This document shows, one piece after another, positions 21,804 through 32,318 of a DNA stretch of 50,984 nt. The stretch's first letter is position 1. The number at the start of each line of letters is the position of its first letter. The position numbers and the translations under genes were made by a program. The stretch comes from Reclinomonas americana ATCC 50394 (lineage: Eukaryota > Jakobida > Jakobea > Jakobida): positions 1 to 50,984 of the forward strand of contig PS015498.1 of assembly GCA_048213135.1 (NCBI GenBank), written 5' to 3'. The notes under the pieces are model-generated. The model was not told the origin of the DNA. It saw only the letters and a program-made list of their open reading frames with translations, and did not search any database.

Positions 21804-23783
21804 ATGGTTCTTCGCGACTCGGATGTTCTCGACCTCGATCCGTTCACTGGTGAGCTGGCTGCGCGCGTTCTGCTGGTCGATGTCGCGCGTGTCAGTGTCG
21901 ATGCACGCACGGAACACCTCTTTCGCATCGTGTCGGCAGTCGATGGAACCGCAGTGCGTCTGTGTTGTGATCGCTCTCTCCTGCTGCCTGTGGCGACTCA
22001 ACGATCGCCTCCTCCACAGCGCATCTACTTGTCCGAGGAACGCGATGAGATTGTCAGCTGGCTGTTGCATCGACTGGCGCGCGTGAGCACTCCGACATCG
22101 ATGCTGGCCACCTCGTCCGATCCGCTCCTGTCGCCGCCGCAGTCGGCCGAGGACGCGTGTTTGTTTGAGTTCTCGGTGCAGGGCGTCGACTGGCACGGGC
22201 GGTTACACGCGCATCGTGCGTCGTTGTCCTACTCGTCGTAGATCAATCGTCGACTGACCACGCGATCCGCAGTCTTGTATCTCGGGCAGTCGACCATTCG
22301 GCATGTGGATCGCGGGTCGCTGCGGCTCTTCTCGCAGCACCGATACGAGGACGTTAGTGGGTTTGAGTTTGATGTGCGCGATTCGTCGACGGTGGTGCTG
22401 CGGTACGCCAACGACCACGACTACAAGTTTGCCGTGTCGGCGCACGATCGGAACAAGTTGCTGGCGGCTCTTCAGGGCCGCGTGAATTACTTTAGTGCGT
22501 GCCTCTCACTCTCCGCTCGTGCAACGAGGAAAAGCTCACGCGAAACTACAGATGTGTTGCGTGTGCGTGAGGCCACCGACGGCAAGCTGCCACTGGGTGA
22601 TTTCGATGACGACGGCGAGTTGCCGAGCAACGCCAACACGCCGCAGGTGCAGCCTCCATCGCCACCCAAGTGACTCTTGTCCTATTTTATTGCTCACCGC
22701 TGCTGGTAGGAGTTTCCGCAGCGACTCGTCACGCCACCGCATCCGAATGGCGGTGCGCCCGAGTACGCCACGGGCAATTTTTCAAATGGTCAAGACGACG
22801 GCTTCCGAGGCATGCCTACACTCGGCTTGCAGCCAGCCGGCGTCGGTGGAGCGTCGTCGCCTTCAGGGACGGCGCTCATGCCCCTCAGTCCGTTGCGTTG
22901 CGGAGGTGGGAAGAGTTGCGAAGGCTTTTTGTTGCTGACCGACCACATGCAGAGAGGACATGCCGACCGAGGAGGAGCTGTTTGTGTGTGAGGGAACGTA
23001 CCTGTTCAAGTGCATTCGGCGGCGATGGGGTCGTGCTGCGCACCGACGCTACGTGCAGGTGAGTCACGTGTCGACATCCGAGTCCCGTTGATTGTCGCTC
23101 ATCGTCTCTCGCAGGCCACGCGCGACGGCTACATCAAGTGGGGCTCGCACCGCCGCAACGTCCGTCGCTCTGTCAAAATCATTGGCCTCATTCCCGACCT
23201 GTCCGACAAGGAGAAGTCGATGGGACCGGTGGACTTGCACGAGTACGGCTTTGCGCTGATTGCCGACGTGTCGTCCGAGTCGCTGGCCCTCTTCGCCACC
23301 ACGGCAGAGGACTACGCCAAGTGGGTGGCCGGCATGCGTCGCATCCTTCAGCGCCTGTACAAGTCCAATGTCACCCCCGGCCCGATTGCGCCACCGGCCA
23401 ACATTGCGTTGCCACTGTCGCCGCTCTCCGTCACCAGCAACACGAGCAGTACGGCATCGATGCGAGGCGGTCCGGCCACCGCCTCCACGCCTCTCGCCAC
23501 GCCACTTCCGCGCAGCACGCCCGTGGTGACCACCACCGTCAACAGCAGTCACGCACCGCTGTCCGTGCTCGTGCCCTCGCGCATGCCCGCACCCGTGGCA
23601 CCCACGTACCGCCTGCACTCGTATCGCGACATGCCGCCACCGCTCTCCACCGTGGCGCCATTAAGCAAGGCTCCACTTATCACGCCCAACTCCGGTCCCT
23701 CCTCTTCGTTGCTCTCCCGTGGCGCCTCGTCGCCACTGGCCTCGCGACCGACCGCACTTCGGGAGACTGCCGGTCGACAATGA
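21804..23783 (+). CDS. PH-domain protein with three PH-like modules
   Basis: The first module (VLDLDPFTGELAARVLLVDV to EERDEIVSWLLHRL) and the second (FEFSVQGVDWHGRL, VLYLGQSTIRHVDRGSL, YANDHDYKFAVSAHDRNKLL) have the strand pattern and C-terminal helix of PH-like folds. The second recalls RME-8/DNAJC13-type modules. The third, CEGTYLFKCIRRRWGRA, RYVQATRDGYIKWGS, HEYGFALIADVSSESLALF, AEDYAKWVAGMRRI, is a standard PH domain ending in the invariant Trp helix. A long Pro/Ser/Thr tail follows. Introns lie near 22219-22271, 22494-22550, 22673-22711, 22907-22952 and 23059-23114, and all keep frame. It probably acts as a membrane or phosphoinositide adaptor. Confidence 0.7.
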
Positions 23784-23822
23784 ACCGTCCTGTCCTCCTC
23801 ACACTCTTTCCTTCGTCCGACG

Positions 23823-26130
23823 ATGTTGTGGTGGCGCCAATCGCTGACAGCTGTCGCTGCCATCGCCGCCAGTGTGCCACTCGCACTGTGCGTGTGAACA
23901 TGCTTGTTTACTTATCTTTGTTTTGCCTCACATTCTCACCACGCACGCATCGAAAACAGGCATGCAGTGGTCTCCGATGCCAACGAAACTGTGCGCGCTC
24001 TGCTGCACTGGTCCAACGAACCTGTGTGGACTCTGGAGTTTGAGAGCACACTGCCTACGGCCTCTCCACCGGGACCCTATCACGGTCTCTTGCGCATGAA
24101 TGTGATGGGCAGCAGCAACAGCAACAAGAAGACGCCCTTTGCATCCATTGTGCGCATCAACTCGCGTGGTAATCGCGATCCGGAGCCCGTCTTTGTGGCC
24201 GTCTCCAGTGTGCTGGCCGGCGGCAATGGAGTGCTACCAAAGAGCCTCAATCTCACAGTGCCCACGCGACCAAAGAGTGGCGCGCAGGTGCTGCTGGCCG
24301 ATGGTTTGTGTTTGTCGACCACAGACAGCTCTTTCCATGCGTGCTGGCTGATGTGGGTACAGTGGAGCTGCATGCGACCATGCCGAATGGGAGCTCGCGG
24401 GTGGTGGAGATGCCGGCGGAGCGATTCCAGAGAGTGTTTGGCGAGTTTCAGCCGCTGGTGGAGACGGCGACGGCGATGGATGCGGTGGCGCGGGTGATTC
24501 GGGAGAGGGGGGAGGTCGTGTTGCGCCCCCCGCGGCCGTATGTTGAGAACGGGGGAGAAGGGGGAAAGGGGGAAAAGGGGGAAAGGGGAGAAAGGGGAAG
24601 GGGTAAAAGGGGAAGAGAGAGAGAGAGAGAGATCAGCGGAGAAGGGTGAGGTAGGGACACGCAAGAAGGCAACAAATAAGGAGAAGCAGGGACTTGAGAT
24701 TGGGTGGGAGCCGAGAACAAGGAAACACTGCGAGGACTGAGTGGAGGGAGAGTGCTGGAGGAAGAGCGAATGGAAGAGAGTTTCTGTGGGTGAGGCTGGA
24801 CAAGGAAAAGTGGCACTGAGCGCGAGACTGAGAAGAAGTGTGATGAGCGACTGACTGGGGAATGCTTGGAGAGCAAATGAGTCAACAATAGAGAGAGAGA
24901 GAGAGAGACAGAGAGAGAGAACAATGAAGAAGGGTGCGGTACGAGAGACGGCTGGGAGTGGTAGACAAAGACTGCACAAGGAGAAGACATTGATCGAGAG
25001 ACTGAGAGAAGAGGTGTGACGAGCGACTGAGGAATGGTTGGAGAGCAAATNNNNNNNNNNNNNNNNNNNNNNNNNNNNNNNNNNNNNNNNNNNNNNNNNN
25101 NNNNNNNNNNNNNNNNNNNNNNNNNNNNNNNNNNNNNNNNNNNNNNNNNNNNNNNNNNNNNNNNNNNNNNNNNNNNNNNNNNNNNNNNNNNNNNNNNNNN
25201 NNNNNNNNNNNNNNNNNNNNNNNNNNNNNNNNNNNNNNNNNNNNNNNNNNNNNNNNNNNNNNNNNNNNNNNNNNNNNNNNNNNNNNNNNNNNNNNNNNNN
25301 NNNNNNNNNNNNNNNNNNNNNNNNNNNNNNNNNNNNNNNNNNNNNNNNNNNNNNNNNNNNNNNNNNNNNNNNNNNNNNNNNNNNNNNNNNNNNNNNNNNN
25401 NNNNNNNNNNNNNNNNNNNNNNNNNNNNNNNNNNNNNNNNNNNNNNNNNNNNNNNNNNNNNNNNNNNNNNNNNNNNNNNGGATCAACAATAGAGAGAGAG
25501 AGAGAACAATGAAGAAGAGTGCGGTACGAGAGATGGCTGGGAGTGGTAGACAAAGACTGAATAGGGAGGAGAGACATTGAGTGAGAGACTGAGAGAAGAG
25601 GTGTGACGAGCGACTGAGGAATGGTTGGAGAGCAAATGGATCAACAATAGAGAGAGAGAGAGTGAGACGATAGAAGGTTGGTAGTGAACGCAAAGACAGG
25701 CAGACACAGGGAGAGGTCAAGAAACGAGAGCGATCAAATGAGAGAGTGGTTGAATGAGGGAGGCGAGAGAGAAAGCATGCAGATGGCAAGCTGGGTCAAA
25801 GATGATCCATGTTGACCATTGAGTTGCAGGGTGCCGAGGGATCGTTGAGTGAGCAGGCTCGTGTGGTGGACGGCACAGCCTTGGTGGCGTCAATCGGCAA
25901 TGCCATTCCGTTGCGTGTGGGTCATTTCCCGCCACGAAGAAGAACGTGTGCGCTGACTCGTGCCAGGCAGTGGCGTGTCGGAGAGCGGCTTGAAGGCCGT
26001 TTTCATAGTCAACAACAAGTCGCGCCGCTTGCAGGGACTGGTGCTACTGAGCGACGCGCCACAAGGTGCGGTTGAGGAGACGGCGTTGATTGTGCGCATC
26101 GATGCCATTATGTATGCCAGCGACAACTGA
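23823..26130 (+). CDS. Unrecognised secreted or ER-luminal protein
   Basis: I do not recognise the family. The N-terminus is a signal peptide (MLWWRQSLTAVAAIAASVPL). The next exon reads HAVVSDANETVRALLHW, SNEPVWTLEFES and SRGNRDPEPVFVAVSSVL, with N-glycosylation sequons. Then come FVFVDHRQLFPCVLADVG and VARVIRERGEVVLRPPRPY. A long repeat-filled intron (about 24542-25829, with a 429-N gap) leads to GAEGSLSEQARVVDGTALVA. The last exon reads GLKAVFIVNNKSRRLQG and ends ALIVRIDAIMYASDN. The composition is beta-rich, compatible with an adhesion or carbohydrate-binding fold. Another exon could lie inside the gap. Confidence 0.5.
24542..25829 (+). repeat. Purine-rich intron minisatellite with gap
   Basis: The intron starts with GGGGAAAGG runs and continues as diverged tandem copies of a unit of about 160 bp. 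Conserved pieces include GATCAACAATAGAGAGAGAG (25480 and 25639), AACAATGAAGAAG.GTGCGGT (about 24922 and 25507) and GACGAGCGACTGAGGAATGG (25018 and 25604). The 429-N gap interrupts the array and probably represents collapsed copies. Confidence 0.75.
25051..25479. other. Assembly gap (429 N)
   Basis: It falls within the 160-bp minisatellite, with the same unit on both sides. Confidence 0.95.
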
Positions 26131-26816
26131 CCGCTCAGTGAAGCTGGAGTTGACTACAGTGGGGAAGTAGAAAACACGAGGCAGGCACAACTTCTGGCTA
26201 CGGAGCGCACAGTGGGTTTCTGTGAATGCTGAGGGGACGGTAAGGGAAATATCAGATGAGCAGCGCATTGAGAAGTGCGTCGACTCTCGAGCACGACCGG
26301 ATCAGATAAGTTATGCAACGTGCAGCAGTTTGCCATGTCGAGGAAACGATGGCACGAAGGCGTGGGGAACAGATGTGCAACGCGGATTGTTGCCACGGCG
26401 GCAAGGAAGGATTCGACAAGCAACGCAGGATGGGGTTCGATGTGCGCCTCTGTTCAACAATGCCACGAAGGCGAGGGGAAGACAAGCGCAACGCAGACAC
26501 GTCGGATATTCAAGTTGCGCGCGCCTCGGAGCATGTAGCGAATTGCTGCATCGACGACAAGGAAGGATGAGATAAGTAATGCTGTCGGCGGCTCTCACCC
26601 TGGACATGTAACACGAGCACGACAGCAAGAGATCATGATCGGACGATCGCGAGGAAACCTGCCATGTACAGATGGATCTCGGTGTGAATACGGAAATCGT
26701 GGCTTGCAGCAGACCGTCATCGACACAAGAAGGCAAGAAAGGAGACATGCACGGGATTTCGATCACATTGCAGGACACATTGCTTGTTGTTGTTGCTCTT
26801 TACCTGTTCACTCGCC
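26131..26816. repeat. Intergenic degenerate repeat region
   Basis: No gene is seen in this 686-bp spacer. It contains related segments, for example GGCACGAAGGCGTGGGGAAC at about 26350 and CCACGAAGGCGAGGGGAAGA at about 26463. AAGGAAGGAT(T/G) and ATGCAACG also recur, implying a degenerate minisatellite of roughly 110-150 bp. Polyadenylation of the left gene and the promoter of the right gene must lie here. Confidence 0.5.
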
Positions 26817-27981
26817 ATGTCACTGGCCTACCGGTCACTCGACGAGGTCACCGCCGGAGGTCGCCCATCCTCTTCACACCTCACAGTCACTGATCGCCAC
26901 CAAGCACTCGTTGAGGAGCAAGAGCAGCAAGGAGAAGGCGAGGAAGAAGAAGAAGATGAAGACAGCAACAAGAGTCGCTGTCGAGTGTGGTTTGAGAACT
27001 ATGACTTTGGATGGTGGGGAAACCTGCTCTTCTTCATTGCGTCGTTGGCGGGAACTGCGTCGGCGGTGTTGGAGTTGCGTCATGTGTGCGCGCGCGCGTG
27101 TGTGTGTGTGTGGAGACAAGTTGACTCGAGCTCCGGAAGAATGTGTGTGGGAGGAAGGGAGGCAAGAGAGGGAAGGGAGAAGAGAGAGGGAGGAGGCATT
27201 GGTTGACATGCATCACGTGGAGTGAGATGATGAAGGAGATGAGGTCAGCATGCACCCTTCGTTACTCATCGGTCTCTCGTGTACGTGCCAGGTTAGAGTG
27301 GGTCACGAACACTCTTCTTCTTCTCCTCCTCCTTGCCAAGAGAGTGTACAGGGGAAGCTTTGATTGACAGAAGGTCGAACCACCAAGCTTACACATGTGG
27401 TCATGAATTCTTCGCGTCTCAGCTGTCTCTCATGTACGTGCCAGGTCAGAGTGGGTCACGAACACTCTTCTTCTTCTTCTTCTTCTCCTCCTCCTCCTCT
27501 CTTTGAGAGTACACAGGGAATCGTTGATTGGCATGGTGAGAGATGAAGAAGGGAACATTAGGTTTTTTGACAGCGAACATGCATCCTTCGTTACTCAGCT
27601 GTCTGCGTCATGCCAGTTCCTCATTGTCCTCCTCCTCCTCCTCCTCCTCCTCCTCCTCTTCATGCCCCTCTGTCGCTCTTTTCCCCCCTCCATTACTTGC
27701 AGGTGGAAGTGCGATCCCGCGAAGCAAGCGCTGATGGAACACACGGCCTGCTCCTCATGGGCCGGGTACACGTCGCTGGCCAGCGCCGCGCTGTACATGC
27801 TGGTCCGTGCGGTACTTGTGGTCATGTGCAGGTCGCGTGTGACTTCTCTCACTCGTGTGCGGCACGCAGGACTCGTTGTTCTACATGGCGGAGACTATTC
27901 AAACTGTTGCGTCTATCTCTTTTATCTCTCTCTGTGATCGCTTGCAGAAAGTTGCAGGTCTTTCCTATCCCTTCTCCTTCG

Positions 27982-28014
<33 letters not shown>

Positions 28015-28434
28015 NNNNNNNNNNNNNNNNNNNNNNNNNNNNNNNNNNNNNNNNNNNNNNNNNNNNNNNNNNNNNNNNNNNNNNNNNNNNNNNNNNNNNN
28101 NNNNNNNNNNNNNNNNNNNNNNNNNNNNNNNNNNNNNNNNNNNNNNNNNNNNNNNNNNNNNNNNNNNNNNNNNNNNNNNNNNNNNNNNNNNNNNNNNNNN
28201 NNNNNNNNNNNNNNNNNNNNNNNNNNNNNNNNNNNNNNNNNNNNNNNNNNNNNNNNNNNNNNNNNNNNNNNNNNNNNNNNNNNNNNNNNNNNNNNNNNNN
28301 NNNNNNNNNNNNNNNNNNNNNNNNNNNNNNNNNNNNNNNNNNNNNNNNNNNNNNNNNNNNNNNNNNNNNNNNNNNNNNNNNNNNNNNNNNNNNNNNNNNN
28401 NNNNNNNNNNNNNNNNNNNNNNNNNNNNNNNNTT

Positions 28435-28500
<66 letters not shown>

Positions 28501-30582
28501 TCTGTCTGTCTCTCTGTGATTGCTTGCAAAAAATTGCCTGTCTTTACCTGTCCCTTCTCCTTTCTGTCTCTCTCTCTCCATTCCCTCTCTTCTCTCTCTG
28601 TGACCGCTTGCAGAAGCTGCTGTTGTTTCCTGACCCTTCTCTTCTCCCTCTCTCGCCCTTCCCTCCCTCCCCCTTCCCTCTTTTACTCTCACGCCCCCAC
28701 AGCACGTGCAATACGACTCGGTCTTGTACGGCGAGCCATACTTCAAGAACCCCATCATGCGCTTCATCGAGACGCGCGACTGGTACGGTGCGTAACAAGA
28801 TCATGCAACCCTCCCTCCCGTGCTCTTTACTCCTTTACGTTGCTTATAAAGCATGGAGGCGCAGGGTACTCGAACTTTATTTTCGTGGTGGCCAGTGGCT
28901 TCTACTTGTTCCTGGCCATTGGGCTCGACTACAGCGAGTCGTTCTACGACCAGATCGATCTGTCCATGTCGGTGAGTGAGGTCTCCCGGCGCTGGGCATC
29001 CATCACGTGGTCATTTTTTTACTGGGTCCTCGGCAGATCATGTATTGCGCCGCCGGCTTCTTTTGTGTGATGGGCTGGGGCTTCAATCTGCACTCGGAAC
29101 ACGTGCACGGATGCCCGGTGCGTATGCGCATGTACCGACTGTGGGCCTCGGCGCCAGCGCCCACCGAGGAGGAGGTGGCCGCGGAGATTGAACACGGTGG
29201 ACCCCGCCGTCTCATCTACCTGCCCGACTGGTGTTTGTTGCGTGGGCGACTGCCGCACTACCACCACCACGCGCAAAACCTCTCACTCACTCTACCTCTC
29301 ACTCTTTGTGACACACGCCCGCACGCACAGCTGGGGTGATGTGCTGTACTTGGCCGGTTCGCTCTTCTACCTGAAAGTGGCTCTCAACTGCGACTTCGAG
29401 CGCTTCCCACGCTCCCGCCAGCAAAAGGTGCAGCACAAGGAGATCGAGTTCTTCAACCAGTGCGCGCTGCTGAACTTTATCTCCTGTCTGTCGTGGGTCA
29501 TTGGTGAGTGGGGGGAAAGGGAGGGGAAGGGGAAAGGGGAAAGGGGAAAGGGGGACAGGGAGGGGGAGGGGGAAAGGGGAGAGAGGGGGAAAGAGGAAAG
29601 GGAGGGACAGGGAGGGCGAGAGTAGTGCTTGTTTCAAGTCGTGTCCATCGCGCTGCTGGAGAGCCGTGTGCTCTTTCTGTCGCACTGCAAAGTGCAGCGA
29701 GTATGGTCCAGCACCTCGCAGAGTATTGTTGGAGAACTGCGTGCATTTCTTTTTATTCGTGTCAGCACCTCGTCTAGAAGTGCAGCATGTCACGGACGCG
29801 TACCTCACGAAGCTTGGGAGACTGCCCACTCTGATTTGTGCATTCTTCCCCTGTCATCTTACGCGTATCTCTGAATGTTGATGGAGAACTGTCTGCATTT
29901 CTTCATATTCGTGTCAGCACCTCGTGTCGCAGCAAGTTGCGGCGTCCGTCATGAAGCTAGAGTGAGACTTGTCACTCTTGATTCATGCCTCCTTTCGTGG
30001 CACCCTTCCGGCATCTCTGAATGTTGTTGGAGAACTGTCTGCATTGCTTCTCTTCGTGTCAACACCTCGTGTCGCAGCAAGTTGCGGACGCGTCGTCATG
30101 AAGCTAGAAATAGACTTGCCTCTGATTCATGCCTCCTTTCGTGGCACCCTTCGCGCACTTCAGACCGTTGTTGGAGAGTTTGTGCATGCCCACAGACGTG
30201 TCTAGCGTGCGGTTGGAGACCTTTTTCTTTTCTAACTCTCTCGCCTCCTCTGCCCTCTTTCTCTCACTTCCTGCTCTCTGTTTCTCTTGCCCATGTTGAC
30301 TCGTATGCTCTCCTTCTGACGAGGACAAGCACTCTCTTGCCGTCATGCTTATCTCTTCGAGACTTGCCGTTTCCCTTTGCACCTTTTGCTTACCACCGCC
30401 CTTCTCCTCCCCAACAAGACTCTGTGTGCTACTACTTTGCCCACCGATACGCCGACTGGTACTCGGCGGCCTACGACTCGGATCCAATCATCTCCCACCC
30501 GAAGGCGCTGGCGAGCCTCAATGTACCACTACTCGACATGCCACCCGACAACGACGCGCTAGTGCCGTCGTCGCGACCCTAA
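26817..30582 (+). CDS. Unrecognised multi-pass membrane protein
   Basis: No family was recognised. The product begins MSLAYRSLDEVTAGGR, then an acidic stretch, then WFENYDFGWWGNLLFF with a first helix (FIASLAGTASAVLEL). Further exons encode helices SLASAALYMLVRAVLVVMC, FIFVVASGFYLFLAIGL, IMYCAAGFFCVMGWGF, LYLAGSLFYLKVAL and LLNFISCLSWVIG. Soluble exons include DSLFYMAETIQT, HVQYDSVLYGEPYFKNPIM and a C-terminal DSVCYYFAHRYADWYSAAYD, ending ALVPSSRP. Two very long introns (27100-27700 and 29500-30415) hold private minisatellites, and another (27916-28700) holds the 418-N gap. About six helices and many Tyr/Trp residues at their ends are seen directly. Confidence 0.6.
27240..27640 (+). repeat. 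Intron minisatellite, ~152-bp unit
   Basis: Two well-preserved copies of a block with TCTC(G/A)TGTACGTGCCAGGT then AGAGTGGGTCACGAACACTC start at 27275 and 27427, a 152-bp spacing. CATCCTTCGTTACTCA-type sequence recurs at 27249 and 27580. Each copy ends in a CTT/CTC microsatellite. It lies inside the multi-pass membrane gene. Confidence 0.75.
28015..28432. other. Assembly gap (418 N)
   Basis: It falls within a CT-rich intron of the multi-pass membrane gene. CTTGCAGAAA-type sequence recurs on both sides (about 27945, 28523 and 28607). Confidence 0.95.
29640..30200 (+). repeat. Intron minisatellite, ~146-bp unit
   Basis: At least three copies start at GTTGGAGAACTG-like sequence (29728, 29878, 30024), with partial copies at both ends. 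Copies 2 and 3 share TCAGCACCTCGTGTCGCAGC, AAGTTGCGG, CATGAAGCTAGA and CATGCCTCCTTTCGTGGCAC. Spacing is 146-150 bp. It lies in the last intron of the multi-pass membrane gene. Confidence 0.8.
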
Positions 30583-30611
30583 TGAATTTGTTGTGGCGTA
30601 TCCGTTCTGCT

Positions 30612-31452
30612 TTACAAAATCGCACAGCGGTGCAGCTTGCGTGGTGTACCATAGTCGATTTCGTTCGCTGGCGCTGCTGCTGCGCGCCGTCCTCCCAGCG
30701 CCGGCGGCAGCCCGCCATCTTTCCACTGCTTCGACGCCCGTTTCGCACCGGCCTCCTTCAGCAGCTTCACATCCGCGAAGATCGCGTCATACACCGCCTC
30801 GATCGACTTTGGATCGCGCGGGTGCATCTGCAAGTGGCGCTGATGTGGAGGCCGACTTCCGCGCACCTTCATCGCTGGTGGATCCCACCGATCGACGGCC
30901 TTGCACCACGCCAGCAAATCGTCGTCTTCGTCGGCATCCTGCATGTCGGGATCACGATCACCCGCGGTCACCCCCACCACAAACTGAATGGGGATGTTGA
31001 CCCTTTCCAACTCCGGTATCATCTGCAAACAAAAAAGCGACCCTCCCCTGCGGTGAGTGTGCTGAGTGTGTGTGTGTGGTGGGGTGGGATGAGTGAGTGC
31101 TTCGCGCAACAGTCTCCTCCATGTAGGTCCACGAGAAGCGATTGACTGCGCTGCGCCAGTAGAAGAGCACCGCCACGTCAACGTGCTCGAATTGAATGCG
31201 CCGGAGGCGGTTGGTGAAGTCAGTGACGGCGGTGTGGTTGAGGAATGACATCGACTGGCAAGAGAGGAAGAAGGGAGGAGGGGGATAAGGTGGGATATCG
31301 AGTCAGTTGTCTCTCTCAACAACAAGAACGACAAGAACAACAAGAACAACAAGAACAACAAGAACAAGAACGAGATCAACAGCAACAACACCCAACAGCA
31401 ACAGCAACAAGAACAACAACAACAACAACAACCAACAACAACAACAACAACC

Positions 31453-31516
<64 letters not shown>

Positions 31517-31702
31517 TCAACAACAACAGAAAAAGAAAGGGAGAAGAAACGAGAGAGAAAAGCATGCGGCTGGGTTGTCAGTGAATGCAAAGTGCGCTGT
31601 GTGTGTGTGTGTGTTGTCACTTCCTCTCCTTTCTGATCATTCCTCCCTCACGCATGATCGCCTCTTCCTTCTCTCTTCCCACTCTTGCGTACTCTCTCCC
31701 TC

Positions 31703-31744
<42 letters not shown>

Positions 31745-32302
31745 ATCAATGCATTCACTTCTTCTCTATTCTGCCCGTCTCTCTTCTCTCACACACTCTC
31801 ACCTGTGGCACCCACAGCACATTATCATAATCGACTCCCGACAGTCGCGATTCATCGGGGCCAGTGTACTTGTACGTATACTCGCCTGCACCACCACCAG
31901 CAATCATCAGCACAGAAGGAGGGAAAGCAGCGAGAAAGGGTGGCATGTGTGATCGCTCACCTCCACGCGCAGCAACGTACTCGATGAACGGGCGCACCTG
32001 ACCGGTTTCGTCGTCGGCGGCGAGGTACACGCCCCACGATGACATGCGAAAAAAACAGCTGAAACGTGATTGATATTTTGGACGGAAGAGAGGGCCCGTA
32101 CGCGTCCTGTATCATACGATGTTACGTAGCTGTGGTGAGGTTTCCGGCTCCATGTAGATGCGATCGTCGACGGTGCAACATGTCGTGAAGTCGGCGCCGA
32201 AATCGACAACTGACTCTATAAAGAGACTGTTCTCGCTAGCGACGTCGTCTGGATGCAAACGCCATGGCCACCTTGCAAACTTGACCAGCAGCAGAGTGTT
32301 CT
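30612..32302 (-). CDS. Hypothetical protein with CaaX prenylation motif
   Basis: Exons can be read from an acceptor at about 32303 downward. The first reads ENTLLLVKFARWPW, SLFIESVVDFGADFTT and DRIYMEPETSPQL. Later ones read SWGVYLAADDETGQV, YTYKYTGPDESRLSGVDYDN, FEHVDVAVLFYWRSAVNRF, IPELERVNIPIQFVVGV and HLQMHPRDPKSIEAVYDAIF. The C-terminus is KLHRCAIL and stop at 30612. CAIL fits a CaaX box, with Leu favouring geranylgeranylation. Size, a possible P-loop remnant, and VPIQFVVGV-D-like spacing suggest a very divergent small GTPase, but no intact G1 or NKxD motif is visible. The first exon is missing; only about 16 bp separate this from the upstream gene's stop. An intron of about 600 nt holds a CAA-repeat tract. 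Confidence 0.45.
31310..31540 (+). repeat. (CAA)n microsatellite tract
   Basis: About 200 bp of AAC/CAA trinucleotide repeats with interruptions, followed by further GT, CT and CA tracts to about 31745. It lies within an intron of the CaaX gene (minus strand), so the long Gln/Asn or Val/Leu frames here are not genes. Confidence 0.85.
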
Positions 32303-32318
32303 CTGCATTATTACATTA

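Noticed and set aside
25034-25580. Open frames running through runs of N
   Set aside because: Unknown bases cannot support coding; the flanks are minisatellite.
27610-29070. Ser/Leu-rich long frame across a gap
   Set aside because: It is a CT-repeat translation, and the true exons of the membrane gene use a different reading in this region.
31245-31952. Poly-Gln/Asn protein
   Set aside because: It comes from a CAA microsatellite in an intron on the other strand.
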